Part shown: one piece after another, positions 48,418-60,164 of the stretch
Layout of the letters: each line of letters starts with the position of its first letter
Position numbering within the stretch: the stretch's first letter is position 1
Translations under genes and position numbers: made by a program
Notes under the pieces: model-generated
What the model saw: the letters and a program-made list of their open reading frames with translations, nothing else
Told to the model about the DNA's origin: nothing
The model's database searches: none
Assembly (NCBI GenBank): GCA_029531795.1
Contig: JAPEIS010000001.1
Coordinates: 3,162,001-3,226,000, forward strand
DNA from: Sclerotinia nivalis
Taxonomy: Eukaryota > Ascomycota > Leotiomycetes > Helotiales > Sclerotiniaceae
Direction of reading: 5' to 3'
DNA length: 64,000 bases

Positions 48418-51400
48418 ATGAAATTCATCAAGCCGTCTTGGCTTTCTCATAGCGGTATGTCTGTTTGTTCGATATTCGCATTAATCCAAGAAAATTGCAG
48501 CGGTCGTGTCATTTTATTGAGGTCGCGTCTTGGCTAACTTTTGCGCTCAATGCGCCTCGACATTTAGGAGAGCAGAGAGACCACGAAGTCTACAGTCTTC
48601 ATGTATCACCCGACGGTAAACGATTGGCGACAGCTGCTGGAGGTAAGAAGGAAGATTCAGATTGAAATTGGAATTGCTAGGACCACAGCTGAATATTGGA
48701 AACAGATGGCCATGTTAGAATCTGGTCGGTAGAGGCAATTCTCGAGGCTGCTGAGGAAAACCCTCCTGCAATACCAACACAATTATGCCATATGAGCTAT
48801 CACTCCGGCACTATACATACTGTTCGATTCTCTCCGAACGGACGATGGCTGGCTTCTGGAGCAGACGACAAGATTATTTGTATTTATCAACTGGATACAC
48901 AACCAGCAGCCCATTCTGCATCCTTCGGTATTTTTGAGTTGTCAACTCCGCGGATAGGCAACAATATATGCTGACGAGGAATAGGGACCAATGAACCGCC
49001 ACCCGTGGAGAATTGGAAAATTGTTAAGCGCCTCATAGGGCACGATAGCGATGTACAGGATCTTGGTTGGTCTTACGATTCTTCGATCATGGTATCCGTA
49101 GGGCTGGACTCGAAGATTGTTGTATGGTCAGGGCATACGTTCGAGAAACTCAAGACTCTCTCTGTCCATCAAAGCCATGTTAAAGGAATCACATTTGACC
49201 CCGCAAACAAATACTTTGCGACTGCTAGTGACGATCGAACAATTAAGCTCTTTAGATTTACCTCACCGCCACCTAACGCTACTGCGTATGAGTGTATGAA
49301 TAATTTTACTTTTGAGCACTCAATTGCGGCACCTTTTGCTTCGTCACCTCTTACAACATACTTCCGACGATGTTCTTGGTCCCCAGATGGCAACCACATA
49401 GCTGCAGCAAATGCGGTCAACGGGCCTGTAAGCTCTGTAGCAATTGTTAATCGAGGGGCTTGGGATAGTGAAATCAATCTAATTGGCCACGAGGGCCCGG
49501 TGGAGGTTTGCACATTCTCGCCACGTTTGTTTAGCAAAACCGAATTTACTCCAGAAACTACGGACCAAAATGGTTATAGCACACATCCTCTGGTTACGGT
49601 CATCGCATGTGCTGGGCAAGATAAAAGTCTAAGTATCTGGAATACTAGCAGCTCTCGACCATTACTAATTTGCCAACACCTAGCTGCAAAGTCAATTTCT
49701 GATCTTGCTTGGTCACCGGATGGGCTTTCCCTCTTCGTGGCGAGTTTAGATGGAACTATAATTGCTGCACACTTCCTTAAGGGCGAACTAGGACATATTG
49801 CACCATTGACGGAAAACGAAAAAGCCTTGAACAAATTTGGTGGCAATCGCAAAGGTGCTGGAGTTGTTGAAGACGTTGCATCGATCCACTTAGAAGAGAT
49901 AAGCAGAGCCGACGAACGTCAAAAGACGGAAGGGAAAATGAGCGCTCTTATGGGAGGCTCCGGTCCTGGTTTGGCCAATAATGGGAACCTGTCGTCGACC
50001 CCAATGACTGGTATTATCAATGCAGCCCCGACTACGAATGGCAGCAGGCCCGTACCACAGGCAGAGGCTCAACCGCCAGCTCCAGCCGATGCTAATGCAG
50101 AAAGACTAGACGCTTTGAAACAACGAGTTACAATTACAAAAGAGGGCAAGAAGCGTGTTGCGCCGTTACTTGTCTCTGCATCGAGCACAGGATTGTCATC
50201 TCTACCTCAATCTCAGCTCATGGCATCGAGTTCCAATAACGTTCAGAATGAAGCCCCAGTATCAATACTAGATCTTTCCAAACCTTACGATGGGCTTCCG
50301 AGAGGTGGTCTCGCCGCTATGCTCTTAGGCAACAAAAGGAAAGCTATTGCTATGGAAGGCGATGAAGAAGATGATGATGAATATTCACACAAGCGATCAA
50401 CACCAGTTGTTGGACCTGTTCCCATAGTAATCAATGGGGTTAGTGGGCTAGAGAATGCTTTACCACTACCACCACTAAACGGTGTTGTTCCAACCCCAGA
50501 ATTCATTCGGCCAGCCGTTGTCAATCCATCGCTGTCGGTTAGTCAGGTGCGTTTGGCCGTACCAAAAATTAGAAGCCATGTCGTCAGATCCCTCAACCGT
50601 GGCAATCTAGCATCAACAAACGGTAATGGCACCGTAGGGTCTGATGAGGGTGCAAAACTGTCCGAAGATGTTATACTCGAAGCTCGGAATCCGACTGTAA
50701 CGGTGCCTGTTCAGGTCAAGGACCCGAGCCGTATCAGTACCATCAAACGAGGCATTACATTATGGCAGGATTTCCTTCCAAGAGCTGTCATATTAGTTAC
50801 GGGTAACAAGAATTTTTGGGCGGCCGCCTGTGAAGATGGAAGCATCTATACATGGACCCCTGCAGGTCGAAGAATATTCAATGCTCTCGTGACTGAGTCT
50901 CAGCCTGTTATCATTGAATGCCGAGGCTGGTGGTTACTTTGCATCACAGCTGTTGGAATGTGCCATGTATGGAATCTGAAAACTCTTGCTTCGCCACATC
51001 CACCTGTTTCAATGGCCCCTATTCTCGAAATTGCCATGCACTCCTTGGGCACGCATACTACATTTGCTCCGGGTGTAACCTCAGCTCATCTCAACTCAAC
51101 TGGCCGTATCGTTGTTACATTGACCAACGGTGATGGCTATGTGTACTCACCTAAAATGTTTGTTTGGCAACGATTGTCTGAGGCATGGTGGGCTGTTGGT
51201 AGTCAATATTGGAACTCCAATGACTCCTCAATCAGTAATCTGCAATCTACAGGCGTCGGCCCCGATAGTCGCAAAGATGGCGAGATTGATAGCTCGAACT
51301 TATCAGCAGGGATCATTCCTCATTTAGAAAGACATACTACAGGTGAAGTGCTACTTAAAGGTAGAGCCTACCATCTCCAACGGCTTATCAAAACCTTACT

Positions 51401-51853
51401 CTCCAAAGATGGTTTTGAGGGCTTTGAGTCAGGTGTTAGTATTGCTCATCTCGAAAATCGCGTTGCTGCCGCCTTGCAACTTCAAGCCAAGGATGACTTC
51501 CGTCTCTATTTATTCATGTATGCGAAACGTCTTGGGGCAGAGGGGCTCAAGAACAAGATCGAGGAACTTTTACGCAGCATTATGGGTGGCATCTTACAAG
51601 AAAACAGTGATATCTCCGCAGCTGAAAAGGGCGAGGGATGGATGAGTGAAGATGAAAAATTGTGTGGATGGGACCGGAAAGAGCTCCTGAAAGGGGTTGT
51701 ATTAATATTAGGTAAACCAGTCTTTCCTTTGCCCGTCCGATAATTGCAGAGTCCACATGCTAATACATTTTAACAGGAAAATATCGAGACTCTCAAAGAC
51801 TCACGGTACAATATGCGAGAGTACTCGATATGGTTGATGACGAAAATATGTGA
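48418..51853 (+). CDS. hir1: Histone chaperone complex subunit Hir1 (HIRA)
   Basis: Five exons (48418-48454, 48568-48642, 48706-48927, 48985-51711, 51777-51853) give 1,045 aa. The start MKFIKPSWLSHSGEQRDHEVYSLHVSPDGKRLATAAGD is the conserved Hir1 N-terminus. About seven WD40 repeats fill residues 1-380 (DGHVRIWS, HTVRFSPNGRWLASGADD, DLAWSPDGLSLFVASLDG). A low-complexity linker and the HIRA B-domain region (about 430-470, ITKEGKKRVAPLLV) follow, then the C-terminal Hira domain (about 700-960). With Hir2, Hir3/Hpc2 and Asf1 it deposits H3-H4 outside S phase and represses histone genes. The short last exon ends VLDMVDDENM. Confidence 0.95.
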
Positions 51854-52999
51854 GCAATTCTTGGTCATGGAAGGATGTTTCATTACAAAGGCGTTGTGGA
51901 TGGGCAATTGGGCTTGATATTATGGCATTACTGAATCTGGTGTCCTCGGTCCTGGCTTGGCAATTCCGCCCGTGTGCGAGTATCGTGTAATCATTGATAA
52001 TACCCTGTATGTGATTTGAGAAGATTTTTGAGAAGATTTTTGGGTGCATTAGGTGTGAAACATTGTGATCCTGACTCGCATATTAGGTTTGTTCCACAGC
52101 ACATTCTCAGCAATATCAAAGAATAATTTCCATTGGCCAACACAACACCTACTAAAACACTCGGCAACGAACTAAATAGCGGGAACTGGATGTTAGACTG
52201 AAGAACACATAGCTTTGTTGCATATCTATATGGTTGTACAACTAAAATGGCGGGGAAGTTACTCGTAGTTTGGTGTGGGGTATGCGCTAGTGGCGGTTGT
52301 GAGGTTATATATTATGTACATATGTAGTGTGGAGTGTGGAATGTGGAGTGTAAAGTAAAGGGATGTGATACGAAAGATTGCCGTATGTATGTGTGTATCA
52401 TTGTAAGAAAATAGCTTGGGATCATATAAAGTGGTCATAAGGATTTTCGTAAATTTAAAGGAGTCAGTGTATATTGTTGGTACCCCAACCAGGACTACCC
52501 GATCCCTGAAAGTGCTCTGTGAGATTCATACTATCCCGTGATAGAAGATAATGAAGACGATAACGTTAATGATAAAGGCAATGACGATAGTGGTAGTGAT
52601 AGCAATGACAATAATCATTTACCACAAGTACGACCATACAAAAGAATCAATATCGGGAGGTAAAGCCTGGCAGGAGAAGAAATATTCGGATAGAAAATTA
52701 AGAAGACGGATCTAATGATAGCTAAGAAAGCCCGGAAGCTCTCGTTGAATTGTAAGGTAACGATTTAGAGTCTGAATATGTTTTGAATAACAGCAATGAT
52801 GATTGTGTCAAAATCACAATCATCAATTTCTTAGATATATTGAATATCAAGCTTGAATTTTGGTGAACATTCTTCGAACATAAATCCGGGGGTGAATTCC
52901 GTTGGTGGATTTAAAAGATCCTGATCCATCGAAAAACTTCCTTCAAGAATTATACGATAATCTATATCAAAAGAATAATCTGTAGGCAATCTACGGTCC

Positions 53000-53086
53000 T
53001 GGATAATCTGCAGATAATCTACGGATAATCTACAAATAACCCGCAGATAATCCGCAAATAATCTACGGATAACCCACAAATAACCG
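53000..53086. repeat. Degenerate 11-12-bp minisatellite (ATAATCTACGG-like)
   Basis: About eight units of the form RATAAYCYRCR stand head to tail: GGATAATCTGCA, GATAATCTAC, GGATAATCTACA, AATAACCCGCA, GATAATCCGCA, AATAATCTAC, GGATAACCCACA, AATAACCGA. Differences are mainly C/T and G/A. A single extra unit (CGCAAATAATCTACGGG) lies at 53407-53423. Confidence 0.85.
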
Positions 53087-53330
53087 AAAGCGGGCCGATA
53101 CGATTCAAAGGAATTTCACAGGAACCTTCAATGGAATTAGAAACAATAATGCAAAGTTTTACAACCTTTTCCACTTTGATAGCTATAGCCGATTCTTTGC
53201 CATATGTGACTCTTTAACATTCGAAGCCTTTAATTCACTTCTTTCGACTGTAGGATCTAATCGAACTTATTTTCTTTCATCATGGTGGAGATCAAAGACA
53301 CCAAAAAGAGCATTGTGTTGAGTCAGTCGG

Positions 53331-53410
53331 GAGCTGGCTCAGTGGTACAAGATATATAATATTAAAAGCGTGGATAGGTGGGTTGTTTGTGGTTTGATGG
53401 ATTCTTCGCA
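53331..53410 (+). other. Possible tRNA-derived (SINE-like) Pol III promoter relic
   Basis: TGGCTCAGTGG at 53335-53345 matches the A-box consensus TRGCNNAGTGG exactly. GGTTTGATGGATTC at 53391-53404 resembles a B box (GGTTCGANTCC) with one C to T change and an insertion, at a normal spacing of about 45 bp between the boxes. No cloverleaf with a paired acceptor stem could be drawn, so it is not called a tRNA. Confidence 0.35.
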
Positions 53411-55252
53411 AATAATCTACGGGTTATGTAACAATCCGTAGGTAAATGGGTTAAGGTGTCGTTAGCATCCCCGCGTAGTAGGTTAATGATACATATTCCT
53501 TGCGAAATTGAGCCAAGGCTATGCCTATCTTTCATAGTAATGTTTGATGGGATTAACTTGTTTCTATAAAACTAGAAAGGGGATATTTTATTCCCAATTC
53601 GAAATAGGGGGAATAGTGGCCCTACCGAGCCCCTGAGATGTCATATAGTGCGTGCCATGTAATGATTTTCCGTAAGTACTTATGAGTATATAAACTCTAA
53701 ATCAGTCATAAAGTGCTTTAGATTCATAGCAATTGTATACATTTCAGGATACAAAAAGTTACAGACCAGATGCTCACTCCCTTACATCCACAACACCCGG
53801 GGAGTCAAGCGATGCCTCAGAGTGCAAAACAGATATAAAGTCTTCCATGAGGACGGTTTTTGAATAGCTTCAACCTTAGCTTTACCTCCCTATTCTCCAC
53901 TATCAAACTTCTTCCATCCTTCCAAACTTCATAGACAAGACTTATCTATACCTATTCACTCTTCCTTCCCAACCTCAGCACATTCTACTGCATAACAGAA
54001 CAGAGCAACAATACCAAACAAGCTTTTATCATATCTTAGAACAAATACGCATTGGAAAGCTTGATACTATCTACCTCTACCTCTGTCACCGTGACTCCAA
54101 ATATAAACTCATTCATCAAGCGTGATTCTCGAGAATCTACTCTTGGTTTAACTCCTAACAGGCAAGAGATCAGTCAAGAGATCAGTCAACCAACCAGCAC
54201 CATCTATCCTTTTAAAAGAAAGTCAATCATCAATCTATAACAATATAAATAATCACACTCGCACTGCCATGTCATGGCACAACCACAACCATGCCAACAC
54301 CACAAGCGCAGCCGAACAATCTTAAAATCTTCGACGCCAACATACGAGTACCATCCATTCTACATCTTCACCAAATATAACCAAACCCATCAATCCCCCC
54401 ATCCTTGAGCTGAGCCCTCAGGCTATGAATCACCGATAACAATCACCATAATTCCTAATCCATAATTTCCAATTCATGATACAACTTCCGTGCCAATATT
54501 TAAACCACATTTCCTCGAGGATTCTTGTAACAAGTAATTTCCCTTCCCTAGCAATCATTCCCCGGTTTCCTTCCTTCACCGTCTTCCTCTATTCAATCTC
54601 CTTGGTCCGGAAGCCATGGGAAAGATGCCCGAGTCAGAGTTTCTGGCCGGGACAAGTGGTGCGTCGTGGATGGAATATATGTATACAAATGTGCTGGTGA
54701 TATTTATGAACAGCTCAGTCTTGTGCTTAGTGGCTATGAAATTATTACACTCTGGATTTTGAAACTTGAGGCAACTTTTGCCTTTCTACAGTGGATTGGT
54801 CCCTCACAACCTCCAACGCCTTACCACGAGCACCTTCTCGGAGCATGACATTTGTTTGTCATGATAATGAGAGGTTCATCGCTGCTCTTTCTTCAATCAC
54901 CTTTGTCTCCCTCTTTTGTCAATTTTTCAACCATTTCAACATTAAGTCGATTAGATCAATTGCCGCGGCAATTCGTGAAGATCGTCTCCCACTTTCATCG
55001 CCCTGCACTGAATACAACAGTGATCAGCTGACATTTCGTTCGACTTCTGCTTAGAGCCAGCCCTAAAGATACACTCTGATGTTGCATGCAATGATAGATG
55101 TATCTATAAATGCCAAGTCCCTCCCGTCAATGGGCACTCTAATGACCATCAGGTTTAGTCTCGATGGTCATCGTGATTTTTCATGAATCTCGAGGGCATA
55201 GCATTGCGAAGCCCATTTCCCAGACAGATACTTTCACCAACATCCAGAAGAA

Positions 55253-57195
55253 TCAATCGTCCGCCGAAAAGTATCTCTTGGTCTTGGCCTTCCCCTGTTG
55301 CGCTTTCAAATCTTCTGGCACAACCGTATGATGAACAACATGAGGTCTATAAATCGCATCTACTGGTGGCATCCTATTCTCCCGTGTTAGCATGTTCATT
55401 GTACTGACCGTGAACCTCGGTTTTGGTTTGGTCCACTTATCACTTGACGCCCCGTTCTTGGTAACCAAAAAAGAAACGCGTTTGGAAGAAACTCGATAGA
55501 TAGGTTCATTTGAGGCCGAAGGAAAAAATTAAAACTAACCAATCATCCAAACTCAATGGGAAATACTCATAAAGTGCTTCCTCGTTGTCTTCTGGACTGC
55601 CCACACTGATCGCTTTCTTCGACGAACCGGTCTTCGCATTCACTCCACCATCTTTCTCGACATTACCTCGCTGACCTATTCCTCTGTTCCTATCTCTATC
55701 CGAAAGACCCGATGACTTCCTAGACGAAACCCGGGAGTTGGAATATCCCGTGTCATCATCAGCTAGAGACAGATCTATTGGGGCTGCAGAGTTTTGGGTC
55801 GTAGGTCTATTAGTTGAGGAATCTACTTTCCAACGAGTTTTGGGAATTGGGGGACGATTATGAGATGAATTCCTCTTTGTACGTTGTGATGGAGTTGGTG
55901 GCTGCTCAGGTGTTAGAGATGAAGATGCGAGACCAGGCCAATCAGGTAGTAAGTCTAGTGGTTGCTGAGAAAAAGTTAGTTTCGTATCCAGGAAAATATC
56001 AAAATGTACCAAGGGGATGAAGGTGTGATGTGGCATACTTGAACAGAATTCGGAGCGTAAAAGCGATAGGAAGATTGGGAGGTTGTCGGATCCACTTTTA
56101 CCGTCGTTCCAACCTCGTTGCTCATAGTCCTAGGTTTTGGCTCTCCCTTCTTATCACTAACAGGAACATCTTTCCTGCTATCAAAATTTCTCGGACTCCT
56201 TCCTCTCACGACGATTGCCCCGGACTGAATCTCAGCCAACTTTATCTTTTCCCCGGTGGCCAATGTAGCCATCAAATTGATTTGTATAACATAATGCTGT
56301 TGTAGTCCTTTCCTTCTCCCATTATTTGCCGTCGCATGTTTGAATTGCAATCGCTTCCACGCTATAGGAATAGATACACACGTAGGATCCAGCTCCGGAT
56401 TGATGCTCAAGTCCAACGGCCATTGAGGTGGTGCAGCGCCAGCTTTATCTTCAGAAGTCGTCACATTCGCTGTCTTCCATGGTACAGTGATAATCTCCGT
56501 GCTCTTTCCCTCAATGCTTTCTAGAGCAGATATCGTCGCAATCAAATTATATATTGGAACATGTTGGCCTTGGTCATTTATTATTCTCGTAATGGACCTC
56601 GATAAGATAATGGTTCCAGAAATTTGAAATAGATTCCGCCGATAGCAAGTCAATTCCATGGGTCTCCCCGCAGTTTCACCACCAAATACATCTTCGGCCA
56701 CAAAGAACATTCCGTATAATTCTGCAGTCATGGCTGGCCATGTCTGTCCATTATCATCCAAAATTGGCAATTTCATTATCGGTGGGCCAAAGCCTAGTAA
56801 TTTATTATCGGGATCGCTAGAATTGGTATCGCCATTATGTTCTGGGTTTGGGTCATCAAGAAGTGATTCGAAAGGTCCAGAGTGATAGGAAAAGGGATCT
56901 TCGAAAGTAGTGGAAAAGGCGTCAGATAATTCGTACGAGGGTGTGAATGGTAATGAGGGCATTCCTGTATTTACATCGTCCCTTCTTCTCAACCGTTAGT
57001 ATACATCCTCTTCCATCTTCTATCCTTAGGAACTCCTCCGGAGCAAACATACAACAACCCATCCGCCTCGAAATTTAAATTATGTTCAAAGGTACCCATA
57101 TTGAATTGGTTACTCCTTGAATCCGGAGCTGTTAATCGTAGAATGTTGTGAGACGAGGTTGACGATGAAATGGTCAGAGTATCATAAGCTGCCAT
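55253..57195 (-). CDS. NDT80/PhoG-like DNA-binding transcription factor
   Basis: Four exons (57195-57053, about 56987-56039, 55964-55540, 55373-55253) give about 545 aa. The NDT80/PhoG fold (p53-like Ig fold) covers about residues 95-310: LDDNGQTWPAMTAELYGMFF, ELTCYRRNLFQISGTI, VPIYNLIATISALE, LDLSINPELD and RFYAPNSVQ at its end. The remainder is Ser/Pro-rich with a conserved end YEYFPLSLDDW joined to MPPVDAIYRPHVVHH and KRYFSADD, which fixes a 166-nt last intron. Relatives control meiosis, sexual development, starvation responses and protease secretion (Ndt80, VIB-1/XprG, FSD-1); which subfamily this is cannot be settled here. The exon-2 acceptor has three in-frame choices. Confidence 0.85.
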
Positions 57196-60164
57196 ATTCG
57201 CAATCTTATGATTTGAGAATACTCAAGAGTGTTGCTGATTTAAACGGAGACGAGAATAGTCTTGTTAGCATTGTAGAAAATCGACAACTCGAGTAGTTGA
57301 GAAGTATAACTTCATCTGTTTGGATCACAAGTGAAAAGTCATGAAGGATCTTAATGGTTAAGGTTAAGTTCGGGCAAGCAGCCGCAACTTGGCTATCAGT
57401 TCAAGTTAGCGGGGATATGTGATAGGTAGGATGCCGTGGATGCATCGAGTTCCTCTTGAGGTTTTGAGGTAGCGAGAACTTCTCGCTGGTCGTAGATATT
57501 TTTGATATGACAGAGATGAAAATGAAGATTTCGAAATATTAGAGACCTTCTTGAAAATGAAGATTTAGAAAGACTGGAGATCTTACTTTCATAAATGACT
57601 ATGGCTGCTAGTAATTTAAAGTTTGATTTTCTATCTCCACGCCCTTATGGAGTCTTATCGGCATTGTGGAGTGTACCTTTAGATGTGCGGCATATCCATG
57701 CTAGGTTCATGCCAAATACATATTAAACCCAATCAATAGGTAATAGCTTCCACATTTCCCCAGTCCCTAGCTTCCTCTTCCGAATTTTGAAATTACGACT
57801 GTTTTATTCTTCCATTCAGATACACGAGACTTAGACGAAGCATACCGACTTCCGGGTTTGAGTGATGTTACTCCTTCTTACCCCTTTCCATTCGTATTCT
57901 TCTTTTTGTACTGCTTTTAGCTCATACCTATCCATACCAGCTTTCAATACAGGTCGTTGTCAACACTAACAATATAGTAGGGTTCAATTTCATCTCCACA
58001 CTGATCACGGCTGATTTTAGCACTCGTGGGAGGATGACAAGTAAATCGCGATATAATTGGTTCCGAACTCATGATCACAAGAGCTACGTTCCCCCAGGAA
58101 GATGCTTGGTCCCCGACAGTAATTTGCTTGCTTTTACGCAATTGTTGTTCTCCCCAGAATCGCTCAGTTGTACCATTTGCATTTTTGAGGATTTGAGGGA
58201 TTCATCAATCGAAGTAAAATCTTTGGAAAGTATCATGTCATTTCAATGTCCCCCACTCTTTCTCACGTCCAAGTAAGGGATACCATCAGGCTTCTAAAGA
58301 AGTTCTAGCTCGCACACGATCAGGGAAGTTGGCTTTCGGGGAGCACAGTCTTTGCGATCCTAACCAGTCAATCAATAACTTGCATTGCCCGTTTGAAGCG
58401 CCCGCATTTAGAATCAATCTTATCGCATCCGGTCGCGGCACAAACAACTATTAGTATCTATCTTATCAGTTCATGCTTTGAAAATGGAACAGCATTTTTT
58501 AAGACTTTACCTTCTTCCAATGTCCCCCAAAAATGCAATTCAGCCCGGCATACAACCTCATGTTGTTTTTTTCCATCCGTGTTCTCTCGTTTGGCCCTTT
58601 TGAGATAGAGATGCATCTAGTTAATGGGACTCTGTCGGTTGGTCGGAAGAGAAACGGGTACACGAATTGCAGGAATTGTGCAAGTACGAGCAGGTATACA
58701 AGTGATGGCCTTTAGCCTTTTTACAAAGGAGAAGGATTAACCATTTCCTAGCTCACAGATAGATCATATTTCTATCTCAAATGGTCAGCTAAATGATGTA
58801 GGTTGTCGGGCTCGTCTGAATATATAGCATACCCAGTGGTATCAAAACAACTCTTCCGGGAAAGAGTGCGAATCATCCGGCGCAATGGCGATGGAAGAGC
58901 AAATTGAAAAGCATTTCATCTTAGAAACACTTTGAATATCAAGAGAAACCTTCCGCGGTCTTTTCTGTCCATTTTGAAATGGTCTATGACCTTTTGTTGT
59001 TGAGTAATAGTATCTTGTTGTTAGGCTGTTGCTGTCACAAATTCGCGACCAATTTCAATTGATTTCAATTGAGCGATAAATCAATTATTGAGATATGCAA
59101 CAAAAGCCGGGAACTCGGCTATACCATACCACCGAAGATGGGATTCACAATATCCTCACTTCACTTTCGTTCTCGCTTATTGGGATCGAGTGAGGAGGCG
59201 CCGTGATGCGTTGAGTGAATAGCCTGCTTTACATCTGGGCCATTCTGGGACAGCCAAAATTACCTTGAACATTCAATATATCAATTTAGCAACCTAGAAA
59301 AGCCTTTCACTGCATTCAATGAACTTATCATCATTACATTCGCTCTGTCCAACATACCCAACCCAGCTTTTCTCTCGCACCTACATCTAATTAACATGCG
59401 AATGAAGAAAAAAAATAGCATCAAAGCAAATCACCATTTAATCTTAAAAGCGTCATCGATATCCTACTATCATATAGATACTATTAGTAAAACCCCAGAT
59501 ATCTTATTCAATATCCCACCACAATTTAAACACCCAAATACAATCATATTCTACAGTGTCGATCGCCATTCCTTTATCTCAATCACATCCAATATACCAA
59601 TCTTACTATCAATCAAAACCGAACTACTCTCCACCAAGTCAACATGTGCATACATAAGATTACATTACATTACAAATCAAATCAAAATATCAGTCCATAC
59701 ATACTCTACTCCATCAAAGGATCAAACTTATTTTTATTCCATACCACCGCCACGATCCTACAATCAACAAGCAACACCATAGCAATCTCGCACTCTTCAT
59801 ATCCATTCCGCGCTCTCACAACACAGTACAGTACCGAGTACACATACATAAATCCATCATCACAAGTCCCTAGACATCAAATAAAAAATACTAAATATAA
59901 AATTGCTTGATAGAATAACTTGCATTTTGATTCAATGCATATACATCGCATCACATGTGGTATCCAATCTATAATATAGTACGCAAAAACACAAGGATAT
60001 TGACTCGCCAAAACACAAAATAACACGCTTATGTGTATCCATTCATTCATCCATCCATCTTATCGTCATCTTCGCATTACCGAAATATTCATCATAACTT
60101 CGTAAATATCCTCCGTCGTCTTTCCATCCCGCTCTCCTCCTTGAGTTGAGGCCTCTGCCCAATG
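57196..60164. other. Gene-free 3-kb region between the two transcription factor genes
   Basis: No gene is recognised. Small items are ACTCTTCCGGGAAAGAGT (58851-58868, short inverted repeat), two tandem TTTCAATTGA units (59053-59072) and a long AT/ACA-rich stretch (59390-59990) where a 128-codon ORF is only low complexity. It should hold the NDT80-like promoter and the long 3' flank of the Zn-cluster gene. Confidence 0.55.

Larger units (their letters stand above)
51854..55252. other. 3.4-kb gene-free region
   Basis: No protein gene is supported. The content is a GTTGGTACCCCAAC small inverted repeat (52478-52491), a GAT/AAT-rich low-complexity stretch (52545-52615), a degenerate minisatellite (53000-53086), a Pol III-like box pair (53335-53404) and, from 53,700 to 55,050, scattered ORFs of 60-90 codons without family features. 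The appearance is of old transposon debris. Confidence 0.55.

Noticed and set aside
52831..53079. 82-codon minus ORF over the minisatellite
   Set aside because: The reading frame mainly reflects the tandem repeat; no domain or start context.
59396..59910. 128-codon ORF upstream of the NDT80-like gene
   Set aside because: Low-complexity Ile/Ser/His/Tyr sequence from AT/ACA-rich DNA; not protein-like.
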